DNA of 64,000 bases, from positions 4,112,501-4,176,500 of the forward strand of contig JARFJB010001495.1 of the NCBI GenBank assembly GCA_036346205.1, in the 5' to 3' direction. Shown here piece by piece: positions 33,484 to 44,965 of this stretch. Made by a program: the position numbers and the translations under genes. Under the pieces are notes generated by a model. The model was not told where the DNA came from, did not search any database, and saw only the letters and a program-made list of their open reading frames with translations. Origin of the DNA: Vesta saturnalis (taxonomy: Eukaryota; Arthropoda; Insecta; Coleoptera; Lampyridae). Positions within the stretch are counted from its first letter, which is position 1, and each line of letters starts with the position of its first letter.

Positions 33484-34215
33484 CATTATAGGGCTACCCC
33501 GAGGACCACCATTTAAATTGACAATTCTAGAAAGTTCAAGTGAACATATGGATGAATTGAACAGAATTCAATTCGAACTACAAATAAATCTACCTAATTA
33601 CTTAACTGATTTACTAAGATTAACTAGATTTGATAGTAACAGGTTTCTTTAGCCAATTCTTAAGAAAATGGCATTGAATATTTAAAAAAAATTGCTATTG
33701 ATGACACGCCCGACTTAATACGGAGCGAAGAACATCATAAATATTTGGGAATTTATGAAAGCAACCCAAAAAAGTTCAAAGATGTTATAGGTCATGATAG
33801 GCTTCTTTGGGCATTTATAAACAAAATTAGGCAAGAACAAAATACTCAACCGGGATCTACTAAAATGAAATCTAAATTGCAAATTAATAAACAATCCCTT
33901 CAAGTCGCCGATATTAACAAGGAAAATCGCCATGTACTTAAGCTATTACCACAATGAATATCACAAAATACAAGAGAATATAATATATATAATATTACCT
34001 AAAGCAGTACAGTCTGGACCAAAAGGAAATGTGAAAAATATTCTCGTGAAAACCGCTAAAAGAGAAATATTCAAAAACTAACTTCTAATCAACCCATCAT
34101 TACAAATTATGTAAAAGTATTGAATTCGTTGGAAAAATTAGTTCAACAGAACAATAATTTGAAAACACCTTATTGGAACATTATGAAACAAGCTAGTAAA
34201 GCAATTAAAAGTTAA
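33484..34215 (+). pseudogene. coding remnant of unrecognised family (A)
   Basis: Open stretches in consistent order: LPRGPPFKLTILESSSEHMD and QFELQINLPNYLTDLLRL (33495-33620), then NGIEYLKKIAIDDTPDLIR, YLGIYESNPKKFKDVIGHDR and LLWAFINKI (33665-33840), and after breaks QPIITNYVKVLNSLEKLV to KQASKAIKS and a stop (34090-34215). The left edge follows TTCCATTATAG, which could be a splice acceptor. Frame changes near 33640 and 33957 make it a pseudogene. The composition is that of a real protein. It may be a gene or a TE protein; I do not recognise the family. Confidence 0.45.
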
Positions 34216-34234
34216 GATTTATTTTCCATCTTAA

Positions 34235-36796
34235 CCCTAGAATACTAAACATTCGTAAAATTTACGAACGCGATCAGGTAAATTATGATTTGGCAACTGT
34301 GTATTATTCGCACGACCTTGCGTGCTCTTCTAGCTTCATTAAACCGTTCGAAAACTAGTTTCCTCAGTCTGTGCCGGCAAACAGGTTTGTGCGTACTTGT
34401 GATATCGGCGTCGTTTCGTAATTTTTACGAATGGTTAGTGTTTACGTTATTATTAATATGACCACGGTTTTCACTCAGTTTCGTAAATAAACTTCATTAG
34501 GTAGTCCGACAAGCAGTTTTCGGAGTCTGTAGTATCAAACACGTTAGTGCTTTATTTGATTTCATCATAATTCAGTAAATTCACCGTAAGGTTAGTATTT
34601 ATATTACAAGAATTGTGAATATTCCAAACGTATTGTCCCTTACGATAGCTGTATTTATGATAGAATGGCTAAACGACCACGTTGGGAAGATATAAGCCCG
34701 TTGACCCAGAAAGAGTTAGAAGCTGCACGCCTAGCAGGATTTAGCAGATCCTCCGATGACGAAGATGCAGGTCAAGATGATGGTTCAGAAGATGAAGATA
34801 ACTTAGAGAATAACTTTAGCACATCTGAATCAGAATATGAACCCAATGTGTCCGATCTAGAAAGCAGCGATTCCGATCAAAATTTTCGTCAACTACGAAC
34901 AAGTTACAAAAAAAGAGTAAAATAAATGCTGTGGACAAAACACCAGAGGAAACTGAAGATTTGGAAGCTTCAGATAATGATCAGGGTGAGGTAGAAGCAC
35001 CAGTGGTAACTCAAGATTTGGAAGCATTAGAGAATGATAAAAAGAGGTAGAAGCACCAATGGAATCTGAATCTTTGGAAATGTTAGAAAATGAACAAAGT
35101 GACAAAGAAAACGATCATGACTTAGAAAATAAACAAAGCGGTGTCCGAGGGGATCTAATAAATAAAAATCTGAAAAAAACTTGCCACGATCTCTCAAGGG
35201 TAAAAACGGACACCCCTCGTGTACTACTGCTGCTTCTGGGTGTTAAAGGGTAGCCAAACGGAATATAGTAAGACAAGGACCTTCCGGAGCCACACTTGAA
35301 GCTCAGACGCCATTAGATGTTTTTCACTGTTTGCTTGGTTCATCTATCTTTGAAAAAAATTTGATTCACACCAACACAGAGATTACAGTTAAATCTCAAA
35401 ATTACAAAGTTACCAAGTCCACAGTCTCCCATACTAATCAGGATGAACTGAATGCACTTATTGGACTGCTAATATTTGCAGCTGCTCAAAAGGACAAGCA
35501 TTTGAGCACCAGAGAGATGTTTGATTATAAGAAGTCTGGTTCAATTTACAGAGCAACAATGATGTGTGAGAGATTTTATTATTTATTAGACAATCTGCGG
35601 TTTGACGATAAAGCTATGTGAGCTGAGAGAAAGCAAGTAGACCGGTTCGCGCCTATTCGGGAGATCTGGAATGAGTTTATTTCAAATTGCAAACAATCCT
35701 ATAAACCTGGTAGTTATGTAACGATTGACCAGCAGCTATTGGGATTTAGAGGGTGCTGTGATATAGGAACAAAATACATGTTTGATAATGAGCCTTACCT
35801 TGGCAAAAATACAGAAGCCAATGGACTGCCATTAGGCGAGTACTATGTACTATAGAAGTAATAGAAATATAACTATGGATGACTGGTTTACTTCGGTAAA
35901 GCTAGCGGAGGATCTCTTGAAACCACCATACAATCTAACAATGGTTGGTACTATGCGACACAACAAACGTGAGGTGCCTCCTGAATTGATAAGCCTGGAC
36001 AGGAAGGTGGGAACGTCAATTTTTTGTTACGACAAAAAAAATACATTAGTTTCATTCAAAACTAAAACAAATAAAAGTGTTTTGCTTTTGTCCACGATGC
36101 ATGAAGAATCAGCTATCTGCCCTGTAACTAAAAGGCCAGAAATGATTGTGTTTTATAATAAAACTAAGGGCGGGGTGGATGCGTTCGACCAGATGTGTGG
36201 ACATAGAAGCTGTTCCAGAAAAACTCGAAGGTGGCCTTTGTGCATGTTTTATGGGATGTTAAATATGGCGTGTATAAATTCATGGATCATTTTTAAACAC
36301 AATTTACAAAGAAGAGGAGAAAAAATTTATGTCAAGGAAAGATTTTATGAATAAACTTCATGAGCAGCTTACAAGACCATGGCTAGAGCAGCGCTTGGCA
36401 ACGCCAACTTTGCAACGGTCACTCAAAGTTCTCATAAGTGAAATCATTGAAATTCCACAACAGGAGGTTCAAAGGGAACCTACTGTACCACGACGCACTA
36501 CTTGTTCCATCTGCACATATAAAAAACGAAGAATGACATCTAATTTTTGTAATCACTGTCAGCGTGCTTTCTGTGCGGAACATCGTGCGCTCTGTTGTGT
36601 AACATGTGATGCTGAAAAATAGTTGTTCTTTTTTTTATTACTATTTTAAGTCCTTTATACTTCAATAAAATGTCCCCATGTAACAGTTTGCAATAAAATT
36701 GTATTCACAATTTTTATCGCTATTTGATTAAGGGATCGTAAAAATTACGAATGGTCAGTATTTGTGGAAGTCCAAAATAAGGTTAGTAATCTAGGG
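34235..36796 (+). mobile_element. piggyBac-like element 2, both ends
   Basis: The left end CCCTAGAATAC follows TTAA (34231-34234). The right end GTAATCTAGGG is followed by TGAA (36797-36800), a decayed TTAA. Palindromic motifs of the type TTCGTAAA-A-TTTACGAA lie near both ends (34252-34268, 34415-34431, 36735-36751). The element is 2.56 kb, about the normal size of an autonomous piggyBac. Confidence 0.9.
34665..36622 (+). pseudogene. piggyBac transposase 2, broken
   Basis: Starts MAKRPRWEDISPLTQKELEA, then a long acidic low-complexity N-terminus. The DDE part is recognisable across frames: TPLDVFHCLLGSSIFEKNL (35305), GSYVTIDQQLLGFRG (first Asp, 35710-35755), ITMDDWFTSVKLAEDLL (second Asp, 35870-35920) and GGVDAFDQMCGHRSC (third Asp, 36172-36216). 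The C-terminal zinc domain has CSIC, CNHC, CAEH and CVTC (36500-36620). About 20 residues are deleted after GFRG. There are stops or shifts near 34922, 35250, 35619, 35853 and 36350. It is clearly a different piggyBac lineage from elements 1 and 3. Confidence 0.92.
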
Positions 36797-36902
36797 TGAA
36801 AACAAAGCAAAGAAATTCACAAGGGAAAGTAAGTAAACTCGTATGAATCTCAACTGAAATGGTTTTCCACATATTTATTTATTATTGGTGGCAAATTAGC
36901 AT

Positions 36903-39218
36903 ACGAAACTCTTCATGCTAATTATTCTTCCATCAGTTTCAACAATAACAAAGTCTATATCAAGAAAATTTTATGAAGAAGGAAAATTTTATTTTGAAGA
37001 ACTCGTATTGTTTTTAGAAAATCGAAAACTTCCACCGATTGTGTGGATTAGTGAGCGCGGCATAAGAATAACTGAAAAAATATTGCTCGACGATAACAAA
37101 TTAGTTGGTTTTGTTTCTTACTTTCAGTCGAAATGGCCTACCGGATACCTCAAAATGTAAGGTAAGCATAAATATTTTATAGGTACGTACTTTAAGTTTG
37201 AAAATAATATATTTATGAAATGTAAGGCAACTTCAGCTGAAGAAATTGAACCCATGTTTTCTAACGAAACGTGTGCCAATTACGCCTATGTCATAATGAC
37301 ACAAGTCCTTGATGAAAATCCGCCTTCGTTTTGTTGAGCACTGTATGGGACCAATAACAAATTTACAGCTGCAAATCTCCTATCCCGATGGCGAGGCATT
37401 GTTGTTGAAAGAAATGGCCCGAAAGTGTGGAATTACCAAATTAGGTTTTTCGTCTAATGGTGATATGCGACTACTAAAATCCATGAAAGTTGTTACGCAA
37501 GTGAGTTTTGCTTAATCAGAATGAAAAAAGTTACTCGTGGCGAAAATAGTATTAAATAACAAAAAGTAAAATGACATGAAAAAGTAGGCCGTGATGCAAT
37601 TGCAGATATCGAAGTTATTGCTGTTCTGCACAGCGTAACAAAAAAATAGTCAGGTTCAGTCAGACGTTTTACCACAAATGCCTTTCGTATCTAAATGGCT
37701 CCATCTCAACACCACGGAAAATTGCATACAAGATATGGTTCATATTGGTACGAAACTATGGACGCGTCTTTAAATTTAAATGAAAAATAAAATTGACAAT
37801 AGGAAGTTTTAAGGTTTCAGTCGATCACCACGAAGTTTAATTAACACAATTACAGATATTAATAGTGGTGATGAATTTTGAAGCTGTACGTAAATTGGCA
37901 TCGCCCCTTGTTCGTAATCAATTGAAATTTATTCCAAATAGCACTGGCACTGCTATGTACTTAAAACAGATTGTACTTTGTACTCGAATCGTTCTTAAAT
38001 AAAAAGTTACACATAAAAACAAGAATTTACCACATATGCTGTGTTTACTTTGCGAGGTTGGAAAGGTTGGGTATTGGAAGAAATTAGGTTAAACGTTCGA
38101 AAAAATTATATTTCGTCGAATTGTCATCATTGCATTGAAATCATTATCATTATCATTAATTAATTAATTGGATTCGGCAATTTCGAAATAATCCCAATTT
38201 AAAAACAGAAATGTTCCTTCCATGGAAACTTAGCAGCGAAGCTTGTGAGCAACTATTTCGGTCAACAAGATCCATTACATCAACGTTCTCTACGGTAGTG
38301 AAGATTAGCATGTATCACATCATACAGCGTGTCAACCGCATTCAAATTTTACTAAATATTAATACAGATTTGCTACAAGCCAATAATGTACTAAAATTTA
38401 ATAGGGAAGAAAGAAAAATGGAGTCGAAAACAGATTTTATTCTATTTATTCCAATTTCTGATACTGAAATTGAAGAAATCCTAATCAAATCATATGAAGA
38501 CGTAAAAATTATGCTAAAACGACTCAATACAAATCCCAAGTCGTTTTCATTTGAACAAACTAGTTTTACAAATGTTGCAGAACAATTATTGGATACCGAA
38601 CAGGAATTTGAAAATGTTACAGAGAATATAGAAGATAAAAGTCAAGCCCATTGGGTAGAAAATTTCGATGATGGTTGCACAAACTGAATGTTTCTGACAC
38701 TAATACAAACTTCTCTTCCGAAGAGGAAACAATTTCTTCATCTCGAATAAATTCAAGTCTGCATTTAAAAGATTTCACCGAGTAAGTACTGCAAAAAAAA
38801 AATAATAAAAAATGTTGATTTTACCAACGGACCTTACGTTAAAATTGGAAATAAAGATATTTGCAAAATTGTTAAAAAAATCTCTCTGTTTTGGTTTCTA
38901 TCGAAAAGTACTACTAGAGTAAACAGCTTCAGACTTCACAGATTTTATACTAAGCCATTAGAGAAATAGATGACCCAGACATAATTATTCATGTTGAACA
39001 ACATTATGCTGTTTTTATGGCGAAATGTGGTATATTGGAAGAATTTTAAAAAAGAACAGTCTAAAGCAAAAATGAAATTTTTAAAGGAAGATACGGGCAA
39101 TTACATTTGGCGGAAAAGAGAAGACATTCAAACAGTAGAGAACGAATTTGCTTTTTATGGACCTATAAACTTCCTTGGTACTGGCCAGTTTGAAATTAAT
39201 GTTATGAAAAAAAAATAA
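36903..39218 (+). pseudogene. coding remnant of unrecognised family (B)
   Basis: Fragments in one direction: KFYEEGKFYFEELVLFLENR and PPIVWISERGIRI (36955-37065); TSAEEIEPMFSNETCANYAY and ALYGTNNKFTAANLLSRW (37220-37400); CGITKLGFSSNGDMRLLKSM (37430-37490); MFLPWKLSSEACEQLFRSTR with MYHIIQRVNRIQIL (38211-38350); a Glu/Asn-rich linker; and FTNGPYVKIGNKDICKIVKK with SLFWFLS (38818-38905). GTNNKFT then GFSSNGDMRLLKSM has the rhythm of a DDE-type or RNase H-like domain, but I cannot name the family. Many stops. No terminal repeats were found. Confidence 0.5.
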
Positions 39219-39404
39219 TATAAAACGTTTACTTTAACGTTAAAATCATAAATACATACTAGTTTAATTTTTTATCGTTTGTGTTGTATAAATAAAGTTT
39301 ATTTTCTTTTGAAAAAACGTTTTGAATATTTATTTACTGTTTTTAACTCATTTAGAGCTTTTAAGTTATCTTGAAATATTTGTAAAAACGGTGGTCTAGG
39401 CACA

Positions 39405-39500
39405 ATCACTACGCACTATTTGAAATCGCTATGCAGTGTTTGCAATCACTATGCAATCACTATGCAGTCCTTGCATTCAATGCAATCTTTGCAAGAGGTG
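39405..39500. repeat. cluster of CACTATGCA / TTTGCAATC motifs
   Basis: Short imperfect repeats of CAATCACTATGCAGT and TTTGCAATC. The same motifs form the ends of both units of the 12466-13109 duplication, 26 kb away. Confidence 0.7.
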
Positions 39501-39899
39501 AATTACCCCTCGAATTCTCGCTGGATATTTCGGGCCAGGTAGATCAAATAAATTAGCTAGAAATTTCGAAAACTTCCCTAACATATAATTTAAATCAGGT
39601 AAATTAAAACTAGAATTCAATTAATTCTGTCATATTCTTCTAGTTTGTAGTTAATTTTATTTATTTCATTGTTTGACTTCTTATTTTCACCAGAATTTAT
39701 TTTATTAATTATATTTTTTTATGAATACTGTACTCAGTGACATAGAAATTGCAACACCAAGAAGAGGTTCGATGAATTTGGTACGAATATACCATTATGT
39801 TATAATAAGTAATCAAAATTTGGGAGAAAAATCTTATTAGTTACAACAATTTTATAATAACTGTTAATAATATGTGGGACCGCCTCTTGATTTACACAT

Positions 39900-40298
39900 T
39901 CACTTACACGCAGTGGCATTGATCGAATGAGGTGGTATTGCCTCCCATACAAGTTGCATCTCATGCCTCAAAGCGTCCAAACTCAAAAAAAGACGCTGCA
40001 AGTTTCGCAACCTTGTACCCATTATGTCCCATACATGTTCAATGGGAGAAAGATCTGGAGATTTTGAAGGCCATGACAAAAGATGAATCTGGGCGTGTTT
40101 AAAGAAGTTAAAAAAAAACCTTGGTAAAAGAAGACGTGCATTATTTTGATGGAATAATGGATCTTCGAACTCTTGTAAGTATGGCAGAAGATGTGTTCCA
40201 ACCATCTCCGCAATGTACCGTAGTGCTGACAACACCAAGGGACACCTGCTGCCATAAATAATCGCTCCCCCAAACCATAACACCCACAGTGCGATGAA
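39900..40298 (-). pseudogene. Tc1 transposase, C-terminal half
   Basis: Contains HRTVGVMVWG-like sequence at the insertion junction, YGSRCPLVLSALRYIAEMVG, LLPYLQEFEDPLFHQNNARL and LSWPSKSPDLSPIEHVWDIM. The usual QQDNARPH motif reads HQNNARL, so the second catalytic Asp is Asn. The third acidic residue lies in SPIEHVWD. It ends near 39900 as expected for Tc1. Confidence 0.88.
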
Positions 40299-42259
40299 CA
40301 CTGTGTCCCATTTTGGTTGGAATTGAAGGGTATCTCGTTTGCGAGAAAAGATAAAAAGATGCGGTTTTTGCGACCCTGTTCTACTTTTTCGTGCCGCAAA
40401 CAGAATTGTCATAGTTCTATTAGTATTTGAGATACAGTGCGAAATTCAAATTTTGCACATTTTACGCCCCTCGTAACTGCTTTGCCTTGTAATTTATCGA
40501 AATGGTGAAAAGTGGGCTTTATACAGAATATTCCGTAGAATTTAGTGGCGTGCAGGTGCATAGTTTTCCCCACAAAAAGTCAGGTTCTTGGCAATAAACC
40601 AAAGTTTTTTTTTTTTAAATGGAACATCCTGTACTTATATTTTTTTATTATATAATAGAGCTTACTCTCACCTTTCAAAAAATATATATTGTGTGGCACT
40701 TTTTTGGCATTATTGACCTCAAAAATGATTAATTTAACATTTCGATGATATAGTTGGCCATGAAACCTATAAACTCAGTATAAACACGTATTTTCTTGAA
40801 CGTCCAAGATATATTTGAGTATTAAAAAAGGGCTACCACATTCTTACTGCTTTATTATAATTATAAATATGTAAATACTCGATTATAATAAATCTAAGGA
40901 CTTTTACGCAGAAATGCAAAAATAATCAACAAAAAATTATGCAAATTAGGTACAATAGTTTTTGAAACATATTCAAACTGACAAATTTTTTTAATTGGGT
41001 AAAATTCATCTTACAGCTTCAGAAAAAAATATTAATGGCAATAAGACTTATAAAGAATACTTACTTTATATCTAAATTTGTAAGTTGGCTGGGCCTAGTC
41101 TGATTCTACTAAACGTAGTTGACCTGTCAAATCTGATTAAAATTATTTTTGTGCAACAATCGTATTCTTTGTTCATTGTGCAAAATATGGCAGAAAATCA
41201 AAATTTTGTAAACTATGAAAAACATGGGTATGCTTTGGTCAGAGTAATGAAAACGTCGACGCAGCAATAAATTTGTATTTTAACAGGTAAATGTACTTTC
41301 CTTGGTGTTAATTTGGACTAAACATTTCATGCTTTATATTAGGATCAAAAATAAAATTTTACATTTTCGAAGGGAACTTAACCGCTCCTAGATATTTAGA
41401 TATTTTAGAAATAGTTGTGCCTGAATTATTAAATGACATTCATCTAGCTCGCTTGAACCAAATTCATTTCCTACCGGATGAAGCCCCATCTCACAGTGCA
41501 CAAATTATTCGCCCGTTTTTGGAAAACAATTTTGATAATAGATGGATTGGCGCTAATGGGCCGATAAGATGGCCTCCTAGGTCTCCGGACTTGCCGGCCT
41601 TCGATTTCTTTTTATGAGGTTACTTGCAAAATAAAATATTGAACGTTTGACGAATGCAGTTAGAGAAGCTTTCAGACATTTACAAGGTCACCCTATTAGA
41701 GTGCTTAATGCTACAGAACGAATTGGAAGAGTGTGTGAAGCATGTATAAGCCAGAATGGTAAGCAGTTCGAACATCTCTTTTAGTAATTTATATTAGACT
41801 TGTAAAGTTGTAGGTATAAAACTTCATAACCCTTAACCTTATTTTTCCTTGGCCAACTATATCATCAAAATGTTAAATTAACATTTTTGAGGTTAATAAT
41901 GCAAAAGAAGTGCCACACAACATATATATTTTTGAAAGCTGAGAGTAAGCTCTATTATACAATAAAAATATATACAGGGTGTTCTATTTAAAAAAAAAAC
42001 ACTTTGTTTTTTTGCGAAGAAACTGACTTTTTGTGGGGAAAACTATGCACGCCACTAAATTCTACGTTAAGCAGTGCTTAAAATGTGCAAATTTTGAATT
42101 TCGCGTTGTATCTCAAATACTAATAGGACTATAACAATTCTGTTTGTCACATCTTTCGTTTCACGAAAAAGTAGAACAGGGTCGCGAAAACCGCACCTTT
42201 CTATCTTTGCTCACAAACCAGATACCCTACAATTTCATCAACCAAAATGGGACACAGTG
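40299..42259 (+). mobile_element. DD41D mariner-type element with very long TIRs, in Tc1
   Basis: Termini CACTGTGTCCCATTTTGGTT (40299) and the mirror ending GGGACACAGTG (42259). TA follows on the right (42260-42261); the left site reads AA, decayed. The inverted repeats run about 450 bp, inward to TATAGTTGGCCATG on the left (mirrored at about 41845). The internal transposase is mostly deleted. The TIR sequence is unrelated to that of the 23942/48032 family. Confidence 0.87.
41187..41784 (+). pseudogene. DD41D transposase, internally deleted
   Basis: The N-terminus MAENQNFVNYEKHGYALV shifts into NENVDAAINLYFNR, a paired-type HTH start. The middle, with the first catalytic Asp, is missing. The end has FLPDEAPSHSAQIIRPFLEN, then NRWIGANGPIRWPPRSPDLP and AFDFFL, with 41 residues between the last two catalytic Asp. 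The tail RIGRVCEACISQNGKQFEHLF ends at a stop at 41782-41784. Confidence 0.82.
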
Positions 42260-42723
42260 TACGTCGTTTGCCCTTTCTTCTTCTGACTCTCATGCAACCG
42301 TCATGCATGCCTAAATAAAATCTAGTTTCGTAACTAAAGACAACACGGCGCCATTGCGACAATGTTCCATAGTCACAGCAAGCACAAGGTGCGGACGATA
42401 TGATGTTAACCCAAAACTTCGGAATCGGCGATAAACGATCCTAAGGGTTACATTGCGACCTTCTTCACCAAACCAAACTACTGGTCACCAGTTGCCCGAG
42501 TAGAGGAAAACCGGTCTCAAAATGCCAGTTGTCTTAAGCGACGATCCCGAAGCTCAGTCGTTCTTCTAACCATGCATGACACTCGCGTTACTGTAGAATG
42601 TAGATCGATTTGGTTAGCAATTTCCTTAAATGAAAAACCAGCTTCGCCAAACCAATAGGTAATTTTACCTCTCTCGAATTCACTTAATCGACGGTAATAT
42701 CCGCGTTGTCATACTCTAGGCAT
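42260..42723 (-). pseudogene. Tc1 transposase, N-terminal half
   Basis: The minus strand reads MPRV then a stop, RGYYRRLSEFERGKITYWFG and EAGFSFKEIANQIDLHSTVT (paired-type HTH), then VSCMVRRTTELRDRRLRQL. Further on are broken matches to the Tc1 linker and the GMHDGCMRVRRR-like block just before the insertion. Several stops and shifts. Confidence 0.82.
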
Positions 42724-43088
42724 GATCAAACAGACAAAACACGTTAACAAAAAAAACAGCAACAAAAATAATGTTAGTTAACAATAAAAAAACAACGAAT
42801 CGTACGAAAAATACAGACCGAATGACATTAAAGAATTGACAGATCACATTCTACTTGATCTCAAAAGTAAATCAATTATTACTTAATGACAGTTCAACAA
42901 ATCTACCAAGTTTCAGTACAAAATTCTTGATACTTCTTGGTGTTTCAATTTCTGTCACTGAGTAGGTACATTACGCAAAGAACTTGTTGGCCTTTTGGTG
43001 AATGAATAACTATACCCACTTCTGAGAAAAACTTTACAATTGGAACGATTCAAATTATCACAATAAGATTTTGAATCGTCTTCATTAA

Positions 43089-44965
43089 CCCATTATCTGC
43101 CAAATTTTTAAAATTTGATTTTTTTTTAGTTTAAAAATATTTAAAAAAATTTCTTTAGATTTTTACGCCTTTTATACCATTTTTAAAAAAAAGTCCCAAA
43201 TGGGGATCATGACACGAGTGGTTTAAAAAATTACAAATTATCACATGGACACATATTTATTGTTTTTCATAGGATACATTGTGTTTTTCTTCATGATACA
43301 TTAGATTCTGTTGTGCCACGTCTGAAAACATTCAACATGGAGGTCCACATTGCACTTGGAGCATTGCTTCCTTACGTTTATCTTACATATTCCGCATTCT
43401 CGCTGCTTGCCGTCAGTGGTTCTTTCTATGAAGTAGCCCACGGGATCAAACGTCACAGTTTCCAGAACTCTTTTATTACAAGGTTTAGGTAGAGCAGGTC
43501 TTCCGATGTTTCTTGGATTGGACAGAGATGTCAATGCCAGGTAAGCTCTTGCAATTGTTCTTCTGAAATCAAACAGTGACATTTTTTGTCCTGCTATGCG
43601 CGAGAGAATGTGAGCATTGACTAAGGTCATATCAAGAAGATTGGTGAAGATAGGGAAGTACCATCCTTTAGCTTTTACTTTTGTCCTGTATTTGTTGATA
43701 AACCAGTCCATTCTATCAACTCCACCCATCCACTTATTGTAGGTGGTGATGCATTTTGGTTGAGGAACCTTTACCTTCTCTTTTCCAAGTTTAGACCACC
43801 GAGTGACTGTTGACTGTGGTTCGATTGCTTCGTGGTTAGACAAAACTTTTATATTGTTGTTATCTTTTCAAGTAATAGCAAATAGTTTGTTCTTTTCATC
43901 AAATCGCTCTACTTTTTTCATTTTTTTGTCAGACTTTATAGGACAAGAATTCAATCTATTGTAGCGGACCGTCCTAGTAGCACAAACATTTTTTTCTGAC
44001 AAGTAGTTCATCAAGACAAAACTTGTAAAAAAGTTATCAAAACAAAAAAATTTTCCGGAGTCTCAGGTACAGAGACTTTGGACAGCACAACGGAGCATTC
44101 TCTATCTGCAGTTTTTTGCCTTCATATTAGCTTATCAATTAGTGGCTTTGGGAATTGTCGTTTTATTTCTACAAATCTGTTCTTTGAAAAACACTTCCTC
44201 ACACAATCAATGGATATATATACTCATCCTCGTTTCAATATAATGGTTCTTGAGGAACAGAGTGGTACCCTGTGAAAAGAAGGAACCCAATGAACTTCTT
44301 TAGGCACTCATTTGAGAAAGTAAATGTGAGGCGGTTAGTCTGTACTGCATAAATTACACTTTGTCTTACTATGTAATCACACACATTGTCATCAAAAAGA
44401 CTTCCAAAAATCTCTACAGGGTTCTTATCTTTTAGGGCAGCTTCTATATTTTTGCTTTTATCTTTTTCGTTTTCATCAGAAGGAGGTAATAAACTAAATA
44501 CAGGATCTGAATCAGTCCACTTCGACTAATTTTTCTTCTCATCTGCCTTTTTTTTTAGGTTTAAATGCAGTTGTAATTTTTTCTTTGCCGATTACTAGTT
44601 TAGCTTTAGGAACCGATAACCTTCTCTTTTTAGCGCTGTTTTCGGTTTTAGGCTCAATGTTTTTCTCTGAGGGGACTTCTCCAATAACATCGCCAGAAGT
44701 GTCTTTAGAGTGACTTGGAGCTAGATTAAATGAATTCAAGTGGTTATCGACTTCATCTGAATGTCAACATTATATGGTGGCAGTTGAACAAGATCCATCA
44801 TCGCCATCATCGTCGAGGGAGTCTAAAAATTCTTAGTCATTTAGTAGAGATCCTAGCTGGTTTAGAGATAAAAACTGCCGCTCAGCCATGCCTGCAATCG
44901 TGATAAACAATATAGCATGCACCTAATCGAAATACATTGGATGTGCCATGATCCTTAAATGGGTA
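43089..44965 (-). mobile_element. piggyBac-like element 3, one end identified
   Basis: The terminus CCCATTATCTGCC at 43089 follows TTAA (43085-43088). The other TTAA end was not found. Instead GTGCCATGATCC-TTAAATGGGT at about 44940 mirrors an internal block at 43190-43212 (CCCAAATGGGGATCATGACAC), suggesting subterminal repeats near the lost end. The transposase runs on the minus strand toward 43301. Confidence 0.75.
43301..44890 (-). pseudogene. piggyBac transposase 3, internally deleted
   Basis: Pieces on the minus strand: an acidic start near 44890; NLAPSHSKDTSGDVIGEVPS (44730-44540); CVRKCFSKNRFVEIKRQFPK (44200-44120); the second-Asp block near 44040-43990 (FDNFFTS-like, shifted); and an open C-terminal frame (43843-43301) with KWMGGVDRMDWFINKYR (third Asp) and zinc residues CGIC, CSKC, HVEC. 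The part that should carry the first catalytic Asp between KPLIN and the FDNFF block is gone. Confidence 0.88.

Larger units (their letters stand above)
39733..42962 (-). mobile_element. Tc1-like element, split by a DD41D insertion
   Basis: The left TIR begins CTCAGTGACA (39733) and includes GCAACACCAAGAAG. The right TIR is its mirror, CTTCTTGGTGTTTCAATTTC then TGTCACTGAG. TA lies on both sides (39731-39732 and 42963-42964). The transposase runs on the minus strand, interrupted by the element at 40299-42259. Confidence 0.88.
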
